A DNA stretch of 64,000 nucleotides, taken from contig JADLAX010000030.1 of the NCBI GenBank assembly GCA_020848035.1, forward strand, positions 62,001-126,000, given 5' to 3'. The DNA is from Anaerolineae bacterium. GTDB taxonomy: Bacteria; Chloroflexota; Anaerolineae; Promineifilales; Promineifilaceae. A program made the translations under genes and the position numbers. The notes beneath the pieces were generated by a model that was not told where the DNA came from, searched no databases, and saw nothing but the letters and a program-made list of their open reading frames with translations. Below are positions 24,489 through 33,620 of this stretch, piece after piece (position 1 is the first letter of the stretch; each line of letters opens with the position of its first letter).

Positions 24489-26891
24489 ATGAGAGATGCC
24501 ACCCCAGCCTTCCGCAACTTGCTGATGACGCGCCTTTTACCCGTCATCCTGCTGCTCTTTTTGTTTGGGGCGAGCCTCACTTCCAATCGCGTGACTTCGG
24601 GCACATACGACGAATTTGAGTACATTTCCAGGGGTGCTACTTACCTGAAAAGTGGTAATACCAATCTAAAACTGCGTCACCCAGTGCTGTTGGATTCGTT
24701 GGCTGCGGTGCCGCTGCTGCTGCTGCCGGATCTCCAGCTCCCGCTTGATGCTCCAGCGTTGGCGGCGGGCGACTTTCACGTTTATGCCCGCAATTTTATG
24801 TGGGAAGCCAACGCCGCCATTGCCAGCAAGATCTTTTTTCTGGCCCGATTGCCGGTGATGGCCCTGTCGCTGCTGCTGGCTACGGCCGTTTTTGCCTGGA
24901 GCCGACAAAAGTTAGGCACGATGGCCGGGCTGGTCGCCCTGACCCTGGTGGTGTTTGATCCAAACTGGCTGGCACACGGCCGTTTGGTCACCCCCGATGT
25001 TGGCCAAAGTACCCTCATCTTCCTCTCCGTGTACGCCTGGTGGCGCTACCTGCAAAAATCGGCGTGGCCGCGACTGCTGCTGGCAGGCATTGTCCTGGGT
25101 CTGGCCCAGACCGCTGGATTTCCCGCTCTCATCCTCTACCCGATTCTATTTTTGGTGACGGTAGCTCACCTGTACCAGCGCCAGCAGCTGCGAAACTTGG
25201 CCTGGCCCTGGCTGCTGCGATTGGTTGGCCTGGGGCTGCTGAGTTTGCTGACCATTTGGGCGGTGTATGGCTTTGCCTGGGGGCCGCTGCCCTGGCTAAG
25301 TCTGTCCGGCCCCGCACCGTACCACTGGGTCGAGTTCCAGGATCTGCTGGCCCGGCTGGACCGCCAGGATCTGGCTTACCTGAACGGCGAGGTGTATCGC
25401 GGCGGCAAGGTGGCCTTTTTTGTGGTGGCCTTCTTCTTCAAGACGCCGCTGCCTTTGCTGCTGCTGGCATTTGGTGGGCTGATTGTCCTGCTGCGCCGTC
25501 GCGGCTGGTTGCTAGAGGTGGCGCTCTGGCTGGTGCCTGCGGTGTATTACGCCACCTCGCTCACCAGCTCGCTGAACATCGGCTACCGCCATATTTTGCC
25601 GATGCTGCCGTTTTTGTACGTGTGGGGTGGAGCGGCCGTTTTCCTGGCCAAACAGCGCTGGCAAAAAGCAGCGGGTCTGGCCCTGCTCGGCTGGCTGATT
25701 GTGGCTTCGTGGGGCATTTACCCATACTACCTCACCTACTTCAATGAGCTGGCAGGCGGCCCGCGCAACGGCCTCAACCACCTGGTTGTGTCTGACCTGG
25801 ATTGGGGGCAGGATTTACCGGGATTGGGCGACTATGTGGCGCAAAACGGCATCGACGAGCTGTACCTGAGCTACTTTGGCACCACGCCGCCAGAGCAGTT
25901 TGGCATTCGCTATCGGCCCATCCCCGCCTGGCCGCCGCGCGGCATTCCAGAGCAGTGGCCCTTCCACCCAAACTATCCGCTGCCCGGCACCTACGCCATC
26001 AGTGCGGCCAATCTGATGGGGGCCCGCTTTGCGGAAAATCCAGACACGCTCGCCTGGTTCCGCAGCCAGACGCCCGAAGCGGTGGTGGGCAATTCGATTT
26101 ACGTGTATGAGGTGCCCCGCCTGCTGGATACGGCCGCTCCGCCGGTCAATTTGTTGCTCTCTGGTCTGGCCCTGGCGGATGTGCCGGGTGAGTTTGTTGC
26201 CAACCAGCTGCACACCAACGATCTGCGGCCGCGCTGGTTTGACGCGCAGCGGGCGCTGCTGCTGGCATCAGAGAACAGCGTGCTGCTGCTGCCAGCCAGC
26301 CAGCCCATCGACCCATTTTTGCAGGAAACGGTGCTGGCGAAGCAAACGCCATGGCAGACGTTTACGGCCGTTTCCACCACCCCGGTCCACACTTACCAAC
26401 TGTCGGCAACGGCCGTTCTGCTCCCATTCCTTGCCGAACAAACCAGCAACACCGTCTACACCAGCCCGGTGCTGGTGCCTGCTCCCGCCGAAGCCCAGCC
26501 TGTGACCCTGCCGGTGACGTTGGATACGGCCGTTTCCCTTCTCGGGTGGCGTCTGGTGGCAGCGGGCCAGCCGGGAGGGACAATGAAGGTGATGACCGTC
26601 TGGCGGTTCGAGCAAGCGCCAGTGCAGCGCCTGGCCATTTTCATGCACCTGCTGGCCCCGGACGGCACGATTTTGGCCCAGTTTGACGGCCTGGACGCGG
26701 CCAGCGAGACGCTGCATGCCGGTGACGTGCTCATTCAGCTGCACGAGTTGGCGCTTCCGGCCAATCTGCCGGACAATACCCGCTGGCTCAACGTGGGCAT
26801 CTATTACCCAGACAGCCTGACGCGCCTCACGTTACCCAACGGCGCGGGCGACCGGCTGCTGCTGCCCCTGACGGCCGTCGAGGAAGAGTAG
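24489..26891 (+). CDS. GT39-like membrane glycosyltransferase, long form with C-terminal HL-domain
   Basis: 800 residues. Residues 1 to about 545 align throughout with the 15406 protein: TYDEFEYISRGATYL loop, RHPVLLDSLAAVPLLLLPDL, SLNIGYRHILPM, SDLDWGQD and SIYVYEVP. Beyond that point comes an extra soluble part ending in the shared domain at about 678-800 (MTVWRF, IFMHLLAPDG, VGIYYPDSLTRL). The ATG at 24489 is without a strong ribosome site. It is followed after nine bases by the next gene with a GAAGGA site. Predicted to use a polyprenyl-phosphate sugar outside the membrane. Confidence 0.82.
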   Translation: MRDATPAFRNLLMTRLLPVILLLFLFGASLTSNRVTSGTYDEFEYISRGATYLKSGNTNLKLRHPVLLDSLAAVPLLLLPDLQLPLDAPALAAGDFHVYARNFMWEANAAIASKIFFLARLPVMALSLLLATAVFAWSRQKLGTMAGLVALTLVVFDPNWLAHGRLVTPDVGQSTLIFLSVYAWWRYLQKSAWPRLLLAGIVLGLAQTAGFPALILYPILFLVTVAHLYQRQQLRNLAWPWLLRLVGLGLLSLLTIWAVYGFAWGPLPWLSLSGPAPYHWVEFQDLLARLDRQDLAYLNGEVYRGGKVAFFVVAFFFKTPLPLLLLAFGGLIVLLRRRGWLLEVALWLVPAVYYATSLTSSLNIGYRHILPMLPFLYVWGGAAVFLAKQRWQKAAGLALLGWLIVASWGIYPYYLTYFNELAGGPRNGLNHLVVSDLDWGQDLPGLGDYVAQNGIDELYLSYFGTTPPEQFGIRYRPIPAWPPRGIPEQWPFHPNYPLPGTYAISAANLMGARFAENPDTLAWFRSQTPEAVVGNSIYVYEVPRLLDTAAPPVNLLLSGLALADVPGEFVANQLHTNDLRPRWFDAQRALLLASENSVLLLPASQPIDPFLQETVLAKQTPWQTFTAVSTTPVHTYQLSATAVLLPFLAEQTSNTVYTSPVLVPAPAEAQPVTLPVTLDTAVSLLGWRLVAAGQPGGTMKVMTVWRFEQAPVQRLAIFMHLLAPDGTILAQFDGLDAASETLHAGDVLIQLHELALPANLPDNTRWLNVGIYYPDSLTRLTLPNGAGDRLLLPLTAVEEE

Positions 26892-26900
26892 AAGGAACCA

Positions 26901-29000
26901 ATGCTGCGAACTGCCAACCAACCCGCTGCCCCTGCGCCTGCCTGGACCGTGCCGATTTGGCTGGAAATTGTGCTGCTGCTGCTGCTGTTGGCGGGGGCGC
27001 TTTTTTTGCGGTTGTGGCAGTTAACGGCCGTTCCTCCCGGTTTCCATTTTGACGAAGCCATTGATCTGCGGCAGGCGCTAAATATCGTGCAGGGCGCACG
27101 TCCGCTTTACATCACCGAGGGCTGGGGCCGCGAGGCGCTGTACTATTACCTGGTCGCCCTGGTGCTGCAAATTGTGCCCTACAACCCGCTGGCGCTGCGC
27201 GTCTCGGCCGTGATTTGCGGCATGGGGCTGCTGGTTGTGACTTATTGGTTTGTGCGGCGCTGGTACGGCCGTTTGCCCGCCTGGATTTCGGTGGCCTGGC
27301 TCAGCCTGCTTTACTGGCCGCTCTCCGCCAGCCGCTTTGGCGTGCGCCACATCTCGCTGCCATTTGTCTTTGGCCTGGCCGTGTGGGCTTTCTGGTGGGC
27401 CTGGGGTGATGATGAGACCCGGCCAGTTTCCAGGCCCCGCTTTGCCCTGGCCGGATTTTTGCTGGGGCTGACGCTGTACACTTACCAGCCCGCCCGCTTT
27501 GTGCCCTTCATCTTTGTCCCCTTTTTTGCTTACCTCTGGCTGTTTCATCGCGCAGCGCTGCGCCGACGGCTGACGGCACTGGCGCTGTGGGTTGGGACGG
27601 CCCTGCTGGTAGTGCTGCCGCTGATCGTCATTTTGCTGCAAAACCGAGGGTTGGAATCAGGCGAGCGAGCGTTTACCATCGAGCCGTTGACCCAGCTGCT
27701 AGACGGCAATCCGCAGCCGGTGCGGCAAAACCTGCTGGCCACGGCCAAAGTATTTACCATCAGCGGCGATCCGCTGGAATCGTACAACGTGCCCGACCGC
27801 CCCATTTTTGTGCCTGCCTGGACGGGTTTGTTCTTTTACGCAGGGCTGCTTATCGCCCTGTGGCGCTGGCGGCAGCCGCTGCCCATGTTTTTGCTGCTCT
27901 GGCTGCTGGTGATGCTGGCGCCCACGGTGCTTACCCTCAGTGCGCCCAACTTCAACCGCATGGTTGCTGCCCAAACGCCTATGGCCATCATCGCCGCCCT
28001 CCCCTTCGTCGAACTGGCCAAATTGCGCCTTCCGAAAACTGCTCACCGTGTACCGTTTACCGATTACGGACTAACGGCCGTTCCCCTCCTCGTTCTCCTC
28101 CTCGCCCTGGGCTTCACCACCGTCGCCACCTGGGAGGATTACTTTACCACCTGGCCCAACCATCCCGGCACGGTGGCCCCGCTGGGGCGCAACGTGGCGG
28201 CCATTGCCCACTATCTGGAGTTTGATGCCAGCAGTGCGCCCGCCGTCATCAGCAGCGCCAATTTAGAGGATGCCGCGCCGTACGTGGTGGATGTCAGCCT
28301 GGATCGCGACGATTTCCCGATTCGCTGGGTAGATTCAGGACAGGCGATGGTGCTGCCTGCGGGGGTGGCCAACGGCCGTCTCATCGTTGCCAGTGATCGC
28401 TGGATTGATGACGACATTCGTGCCTTCTGGCACATTCCCACTAAGCCGATTACCCAAACGACTGAGTTTGCCGTCTATCCCTTCCAACAGCCTAACTGGC
28501 AGCTGGACGTTGGTTCGCCTTTCTGGGCCATCGCGCCAGGTATGCCCTGGGATGGCGCAGGGGAAGGTCCGCCGCTGCAAGCTAGCTTTCCAGCGGTATT
28601 TCAGGGGGAGGGTAACGGCCGTCTCACCCTGCAAACCATCACCCTGACCCGCGAGACGGCCCAGACGGGCGCGACGCTCACCGCGCTTTCCATCTGGCAG
28701 GTGGAAACCGATGGCGAGCCTGCCTCCCTGGCCATCTTTGCCCACTTGCTCGACGCCAGCGGACAGATTGTGGCCCAGCAGGATGGCCTGGGCTATCCGC
28801 CACACACCTGGCGCGTGGGCGATATTTTCACTCAGGTGCACCATCTGGCCTTAGACGGCAGCCTGCCGCCGGGGCGCTACTGGCTGCAATTGGGGCTGTA
28901 TCGCCGGGAAACAGGCAGCCGCTGGCTGGTGCTGGACGCCACGGGGGCCGCCCTGGCCGACCGCATTCTCATTCCCGTGGAGGTGTCTGCCGCGCCATGA
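26901..29000 (+). CDS. GT39-like membrane glycosyltransferase with C-terminal HL-domain
   Basis: 699 residues. TM1 is followed by GFHFDEAIDLRQAL (Asp-Glu of GT-C), then EGWGREALYYYL; the layout matches the 17317 protein, with a soluble mid-part and a C-terminal domain at about 570-699 (LSIWQVETDG, IFAHLLDASG, WLQLGLYRRET). AGAAGGA precedes the ATG. The stop overlaps the next start in ATGA. It contains five ACGGCCGT copies. Paralogy with 17317 suggests the set grew by duplication. Confidence 0.82.
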   Translation: MLRTANQPAAPAPAWTVPIWLEIVLLLLLLAGALFLRLWQLTAVPPGFHFDEAIDLRQALNIVQGARPLYITEGWGREALYYYLVALVLQIVPYNPLALRVSAVICGMGLLVVTYWFVRRWYGRLPAWISVAWLSLLYWPLSASRFGVRHISLPFVFGLAVWAFWWAWGDDETRPVSRPRFALAGFLLGLTLYTYQPARFVPFIFVPFFAYLWLFHRAALRRRLTALALWVGTALLVVLPLIVILLQNRGLESGERAFTIEPLTQLLDGNPQPVRQNLLATAKVFTISGDPLESYNVPDRPIFVPAWTGLFFYAGLLIALWRWRQPLPMFLLLWLLVMLAPTVLTLSAPNFNRMVAAQTPMAIIAALPFVELAKLRLPKTAHRVPFTDYGLTAVPLLVLLLALGFTTVATWEDYFTTWPNHPGTVAPLGRNVAAIAHYLEFDASSAPAVISSANLEDAAPYVVDVSLDRDDFPIRWVDSGQAMVLPAGVANGRLIVASDRWIDDDIRAFWHIPTKPITQTTEFAVYPFQQPNWQLDVGSPFWAIAPGMPWDGAGEGPPLQASFPAVFQGEGNGRLTLQTITLTRETAQTGATLTALSIWQVETDGEPASLAIFAHLLDASGQIVAQQDGLGYPPHTWRVGDIFTQVHHLALDGSLPPGRYWLQLGLYRRETGSRWLVLDATGAALADRILIPVEVSAAP

Positions 29001-31309
29001 GCCGCCTATTAAATTACCTCCGCCGGATTGACCCTGGCTTTGCTGTGGTGCTGCTGCTGAGCCTGGTGGCCATTTGGCCGCTGGTGGCCCGCGCCAGCCT
29101 GCCGCAAGAAACAGACGCCGAGCTGCACATCTTTCGCCTGATGGAGCTGAGTTACCTGGTGCGCAGCGGCGAATTTTACCCCCGCTGGGCGCCCGATTTT
29201 TACCACGGCTACGGCTATCCCATTTTCAATTATTACGCGCCGCTAACTTACTACATTGGCCTGGTCATTGATTTAATGCCGAAGTTGGGGCCGGTGGCGG
29301 GCATCAAGTTTGTTCTGATTTTGGGCTTTTTGCTGGGGGCGCTGGGGCTGTACGGCTTGGTGCGGGACAATTGGGGGCGGGTTGGTGGCTATGTGGCTGC
29401 GGCCGTTTTTCTTTACGCGCCCTACATTCAATATGTTGATCCCCACGTGCGCGGTGCCGTGCCAGAATCGTTTAGCTTCGGCGTTTTTCCGCTGGCGCTG
29501 TGGTGCATGGACCGCTTTTGGCGGCAACAAACGGGATGGCGCTGGGTGACGGCCGTTTTCACCGTTGCTGCCGTCATTCTCACCCACAACCTGATGGCCC
29601 TGCTCTTTTTTGGCCTGTTGGCCGCCTGGGCCGCCTGGCGCGTGGCTGAACTGTGGCTGGCGGAGGGGAAAACGGCCGCTTTGCACAAAGCGCGTGGCTT
29701 GGGCGGGATCTTGCTGCTGGGGCTGGGATTGGCGGCTTTTTTCTGGCTGCCAGTGATTTTGGAGCGCAACGCCGTTACCCTGAACACCCTCATTGGCAAC
29801 AACGACAATTACGACTTTCGCACCCATTTTTTGTCCTTGCGTGAGCTGCTTGCCTTCTCTAGTCGGATCGATTGGGGGGCAACCGAGCCTGTTTTTCGCT
29901 TTAACCTGGGCGTGGCCCAGTGGCTGTTGGGCGGTGTCGGGCTGGTTATGCTGCTGCGGCGGCGCATGACACAGGCCAGGCATCTGCTCTTTTTTGCAAT
30001 TGCCTTTGTGGCCCTGGTTTTTATGCAGCTGCCCCAATCGAAATTCCTGTGGGAAGCGACGCCGATTTTGCCCTTTTTCCAGTTTCCCTGGCGCTTGTTG
30101 GGCGGCACGGTGATCATGTTGGCGGTGCTGGCGGGGGCGGGAACGGCCGTCTGGCTGCAACGCACCCCTCGATTTGCCAATTGGATGACGGTGGCGACCA
30201 TTGCCCTGCCGCTGCTGCTGGCGCTACCCCTTAGCCAGCCCGCCCCGTGGCCCGATTTTGGCGAAGTTAACCGGTTGCGCCTGACGCTCATCGAGCTGCG
30301 TGGCCGTTGGCTGGGCACCACTTCCACTTCCGACTACGTGCCTGCCACGGTCGATGCCGTGCCGCGCCGGGAAGCGGCTGTGGTTGAAGGATTTTTTGAG
30401 AACCAACCGCTGGATCGAGTAAATCGGCCAACGTTACCAGAGGGTGTGATAGTAGAGACGGAGAACATTACGCCGCTGCACATACGCTACTCTATCAACG
30501 CACCGGAAAGGTTTCGCCTGCGCCTCTTTATTTTTGATTTTCCTGGTTGGCACGTTACGGTCGATGGCGAACCAGCGGAGACGGAGCTGGGCTTGCCGGA
30601 AGGGTTCATTGTGGTGAAGGTGCCCGCTGGGGAACACGTGGTTGAGGTTCGCTTTGGCAGCACGCCAGCCCGCACGGCCGCCTGGGTGGGAACGGCCGTT
30701 TCCCTCTTCATCACGCTTTTGGTTGCCTGGCAGCTGCGCCGTCGAGCCGCAACGACCTTTGCCGCGCCGTGGACAAGGCTGGATCAATGGGCGGTGGGGA
30801 CGGTTGGCTTGGTAACGGCCGTTACCCTCTTCATCCTCCAGCCCAGCCACATTTTGCATGACAACTCCACCGACTGGACCGTAGAACCGGCCCAGATTGA
30901 TACCCTGGTCGATTTTGGCGGCCAGATTGCCCTCATCGGCATCGACCGCTCGCAAGAAGAAGTGCGGCCGGGTGATACAATCACCGTCAACGTTTATTGG
31001 AAGGCGCAGCAGCTGCTGGAAATCAACTACCAATCGTTCCTGCACGTCTTAAAGGCAGATGGCAGCCTGCTGACCCAATCAGACCACCTGAACCCGGGTG
31101 ATTATCCGACACGCCGCTGGCCGTTGGACCGGTACGTACGCGATGAGTTTGTGCTTACCATCCCTAAGGACGCGCTGCCGGGCAGCTACCCCGTTACCGC
31201 CGGGCTGTGGGTGCAGGCCGAGGGCTGGCGGCTGCCCGTCCTGGACGCCAGCGGCAATCAGATTGATGATAAGGCGACGTTGTTTACGCTGACCGTGGTG
31301 GATGAGTAA
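28997..31309 (+). CDS. YfhO/PTPS-related large membrane protein with C-terminal HL-domain
   Basis: 770 residues with about 11 helices. The loop after TM1 (ETDAELHIFRL... YPRWAPDFYHGYGYPIFNYYAPL) is the typical segment of 6-pyruvoyl-tetrahydropterin-synthase-related membrane proteins and YfhO relatives (GT-C-like). After the last core helix comes a YfhO-type beta part (PGWHVTVDG... PAGEHVVEVRF), one or two more helices, and the shared domain at about 640-770 (VNVYWKAQQ, FLHVLKADGS, AGLWVQAEGW). It overlaps the previous stop by four bases. Likely moves a lipid-linked sugar; no enzyme activity is proven for close kin. Confidence 0.8.
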   Translation: MSRLLNYLRRIDPGFAVVLLLSLVAIWPLVARASLPQETDAELHIFRLMELSYLVRSGEFYPRWAPDFYHGYGYPIFNYYAPLTYYIGLVIDLMPKLGPVAGIKFVLILGFLLGALGLYGLVRDNWGRVGGYVAAAVFLYAPYIQYVDPHVRGAVPESFSFGVFPLALWCMDRFWRQQTGWRWVTAVFTVAAVILTHNLMALLFFGLLAAWAAWRVAELWLAEGKTAALHKARGLGGILLLGLGLAAFFWLPVILERNAVTLNTLIGNNDNYDFRTHFLSLRELLAFSSRIDWGATEPVFRFNLGVAQWLLGGVGLVMLLRRRMTQARHLLFFAIAFVALVFMQLPQSKFLWEATPILPFFQFPWRLLGGTVIMLAVLAGAGTAVWLQRTPRFANWMTVATIALPLLLALPLSQPAPWPDFGEVNRLRLTLIELRGRWLGTTSTSDYVPATVDAVPRREAAVVEGFFENQPLDRVNRPTLPEGVIVETENITPLHIRYSINAPERFRLRLFIFDFPGWHVTVDGEPAETELGLPEGFIVVKVPAGEHVVEVRFGSTPARTAAWVGTAVSLFITLLVAWQLRRRAATTFAAPWTRLDQWAVGTVGLVTAVTLFILQPSHILHDNSTDWTVEPAQIDTLVDFGGQIALIGIDRSQEEVRPGDTITVNVYWKAQQLLEINYQSFLHVLKADGSLLTQSDHLNPGDYPTRRWPLDRYVRDEFVLTIPKDALPGSYPVTAGLWVQAEGWRLPVLDASGNQIDDKATLFTLTVVDE

Positions 31310-31387
31310 TTGGGTAATTGGGTAATTGGGTAATTGGGTAATTACCTGCCACCTGCCACCTGCCACCTGCCACCTGCAACTTGCAAC
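31306..31387. repeat. TAATTGGG and CACCTGC tandem repeats
   Basis: Four to five copies of the word GTAATTGG are followed by four copies of CCACCTG and a variant pair of TGCAACT. The 80-base block directly precedes the YfhO-like ATG at 31389. It looks like a simple tandem expansion, not a designed regulatory site. Confidence 0.85.
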
Positions 31388-31388
31388 T

Positions 31389-33620
31389 ATGACAAACTTC
31401 TTCCGCAATAAACCCACGCTTTCGCTTACCCTTATTTTTACGCTGCTGGCGGCGCTGTTTTTGCACCGGGCGCTGTTTCCGGCGGCGGGCATGGCGCTGG
31501 CGGGGCTGGATGCCCGGAGTTTGTTTGTGCCGTGGTGGGAGTTTGCACGGACGGCCGTTTTCTCCGGCCATCTTCCTCTGTGGGACGCCAACAGCTTTAG
31601 CGGCTACCCCTTCCTGAGCAATCCGCAGGTGGCCCTGTTTTACCCGCTGAACTGGCCGCTGCTCCTGCTGCCAGTGCGTTTTGGCCTGAGCTGGCACGTC
31701 CTGGTGCATCTGGTCGTCGCCGGGCTGGGCATGTTTTTTCTGGTGCGCTACCTCAGCGGCAGCACGGCCGGGGCATGGCTGGCAGCGCTGGCCTTCGCCT
31801 TCAGCGGCTTCATCGCGGCGCGGATTTGGGCGGGGCACATCGGCCTCATCGCCACCGACGTGTGGCTGCCCTGGCTGATTTTGGCCACGGCCTGGAGTGT
31901 CCAGCAGAAGACAATCTGGTCGGCGATGATCGCTGGTATTCCGCTGGGCCTGGCCATTTTGGCCGGGCATACCACCTCGCTGCTGTACATCGGGCTGGCC
32001 TGGGGGCTGTTTGCCGTCTACCTGCTGCTCACCACGCCCCACCGCTGGCTCGTCGTCCGCCAGATGGCAATGATGACGGTGGTGGGTTTTTTGCTGGCCG
32101 GGGTGCAGCTGGTGCCGCTGGCCGAATTTTCTACCGTCTCCTCCCGCGCCGCCGAACCGAGCTTTGCCTTTGCCACGGCGTACTCGCTGCCGCCGTCGCA
32201 CATCATTACCTGGCTGCTGCCGGAATTTTTTGGCGAGCCGACCCGGGCGGGTTACTGGAGCGTGCCCGCTTTCGATGAGCTGACCTATTACGTCGGGCTG
32301 CTGCCGCTGCTGGGATTGGCCCTGGCGCTGCGCAAGCCGTCGAAATTGAGCTGGTTTTATCTGGCGCTGCTGGTGCTGGGCTTTTTGCTGGCGCTGGGCA
32401 GCTACGGCTTCCTCTACGGCATCTTTTACGATTTGCTGCCGCCGTTCCGCCTGGCCCGTGCGCCGGGGCGGGCGGCGTTTTTGCTGGTGTTTGCTCTGCC
32501 TGCGCTGCTGGGCGAGGCGGTGGCCCAGTGGGAACGGCGCGATTGGGACGAGAAATCGGCTGGATTTATGCGCTGGCTGGTGGGGGGAACGGCCGTTGCC
32601 AGCCTCACCTCCCTGGCGGCCACCGGGGCCGTTTTTGCCGCCCAACACCCCACGGAGACAAGCGGCCGTTTGTGGCATCAGCTGGGCGGCTGGGGAATTG
32701 CAGTAGTGGGGATAGTGGTTAGTGGCTGGGTGCTGGTTAGATATTTTGCGGAGGGGGATGCGGTTAAGAAACGGTGGTGGTTGGGGGGATTGGCGCTGCT
32801 GCTGGTGGCGGATTTGTGGATTTTTGGTTTTAAGCTGGTGGGGGTGGGCAGTACGGCCGTTGATCCCCTCTGGCCCGACGCCAGGCAGCTCATCGGTGAG
32901 ACGGAGCTGCGGGTGCTGCCCTGGGGCATCTCCATTTTTGAGCAAAACGGGGCGGCACAGGTGGGGCTGGGTTCCGTTTTTGGCTACAACGCGCTGGAGG
33001 TGGGGGCCAACATCGCCTTTGCCTCATCGGTGCCCGACCCGCGCTCAACGGCGTACGATATTTTGGGCGCGGGGTACGTCGTGGCCACCAATCCGCTGCA
33101 AGGAGTGGAGGAGGGGGAACGGCCGTTAACCCTGCTGGGCAACACAGATCGCGTCTGGGTCTACCAGCGGGGCCGCGCGCTGCCGCTGGCTCGCCTGGTG
33201 ACGCAGGTGGAAATCATCTCAGATGCGGCTGCCGCCACCGCCCGCGTGCACCAGCCCGATTTTGATCCCACAACGACGGCGATTTTAGAGGCGGAACCGG
33301 ATTGCGCTTTGGCTGGTGGTGAAGCGGGAACGGCCGTTGTCACCGAAAAGGCCAACGGCTACTGGCAAATCCAAACCAGCAGCCCCGCGCCCGCGCTGCT
33401 GGTCTTGAGCGAGACGGCGTATCCCGGCTGGCGGGTATATGTGGATGGGGTGGAACAGGAGTGGGCAGTGGCGTATACGGCCGTACGCGCCACCTGTATC
33501 CCCGCCGGAGAACACACCATCGAATGGCACTACCAGCCGCGCAGCTATGCCATCGGCGGGCTGTTGTCGCTGCTGGGGCTGGTGTTGGTGGGAACGGCCG
33601 TGTGGCGCAAACCGTGGTAG
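31389..33620 (+). CDS. YfhO-family membrane protein
   Basis: 743 residues from the ATG at 31389; the frame continues upstream but only through tandem repeat. About 12-13 helices. Family marks: GLDARSLFVPWWEF after TM1, FSGYPFLSNPQVALFYPLNW, AFSGFIAARIWAGH and LPEFFGEP, then the extracytoplasmic C-terminal module ETAYPGWRVYVDGVE... CIPAGEHTIEWHY and a last helix. YfhO of Gram-positives glycosylates lipoteichoic acid, so a sugar-transfer role outside the membrane is expected. The end overlaps by 76 bases with the convergent sulfotransferase. It lacks the shared C-terminal domain. Confidence 0.85.
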   Translation: MTNFFRNKPTLSLTLIFTLLAALFLHRALFPAAGMALAGLDARSLFVPWWEFARTAVFSGHLPLWDANSFSGYPFLSNPQVALFYPLNWPLLLLPVRFGLSWHVLVHLVVAGLGMFFLVRYLSGSTAGAWLAALAFAFSGFIAARIWAGHIGLIATDVWLPWLILATAWSVQQKTIWSAMIAGIPLGLAILAGHTTSLLYIGLAWGLFAVYLLLTTPHRWLVVRQMAMMTVVGFLLAGVQLVPLAEFSTVSSRAAEPSFAFATAYSLPPSHIITWLLPEFFGEPTRAGYWSVPAFDELTYYVGLLPLLGLALALRKPSKLSWFYLALLVLGFLLALGSYGFLYGIFYDLLPPFRLARAPGRAAFLLVFALPALLGEAVAQWERRDWDEKSAGFMRWLVGGTAVASLTSLAATGAVFAAQHPTETSGRLWHQLGGWGIAVVGIVVSGWVLVRYFAEGDAVKKRWWLGGLALLLVADLWIFGFKLVGVGSTAVDPLWPDARQLIGETELRVLPWGISIFEQNGAAQVGLGSVFGYNALEVGANIAFASSVPDPRSTAYDILGAGYVVATNPLQGVEEGERPLTLLGNTDRVWVYQRGRALPLARLVTQVEIISDAAAATARVHQPDFDPTTTAILEAEPDCALAGGEAGTAVVTEKANGYWQIQTSSPAPALLVLSETAYPGWRVYVDGVEQEWAVAYTAVRATCIPAGEHTIEWHYQPRSYAIGGLLSLLGLVLVGTAVWRKPW

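Noticed and set aside
31284-32945. 553-codon open frame antisense to the YfhO-like gene
   Set aside because: Gln/Arg-rich shadow that ends in the tandem repeats; no domain.
33545-33620. Frameshift or fusion between the YfhO-like gene and the sulfotransferase
   Set aside because: The genes are convergent and overlap by 76 bases in opposite strands; the low-complexity sulfotransferase tail is an extension, not a fusion.
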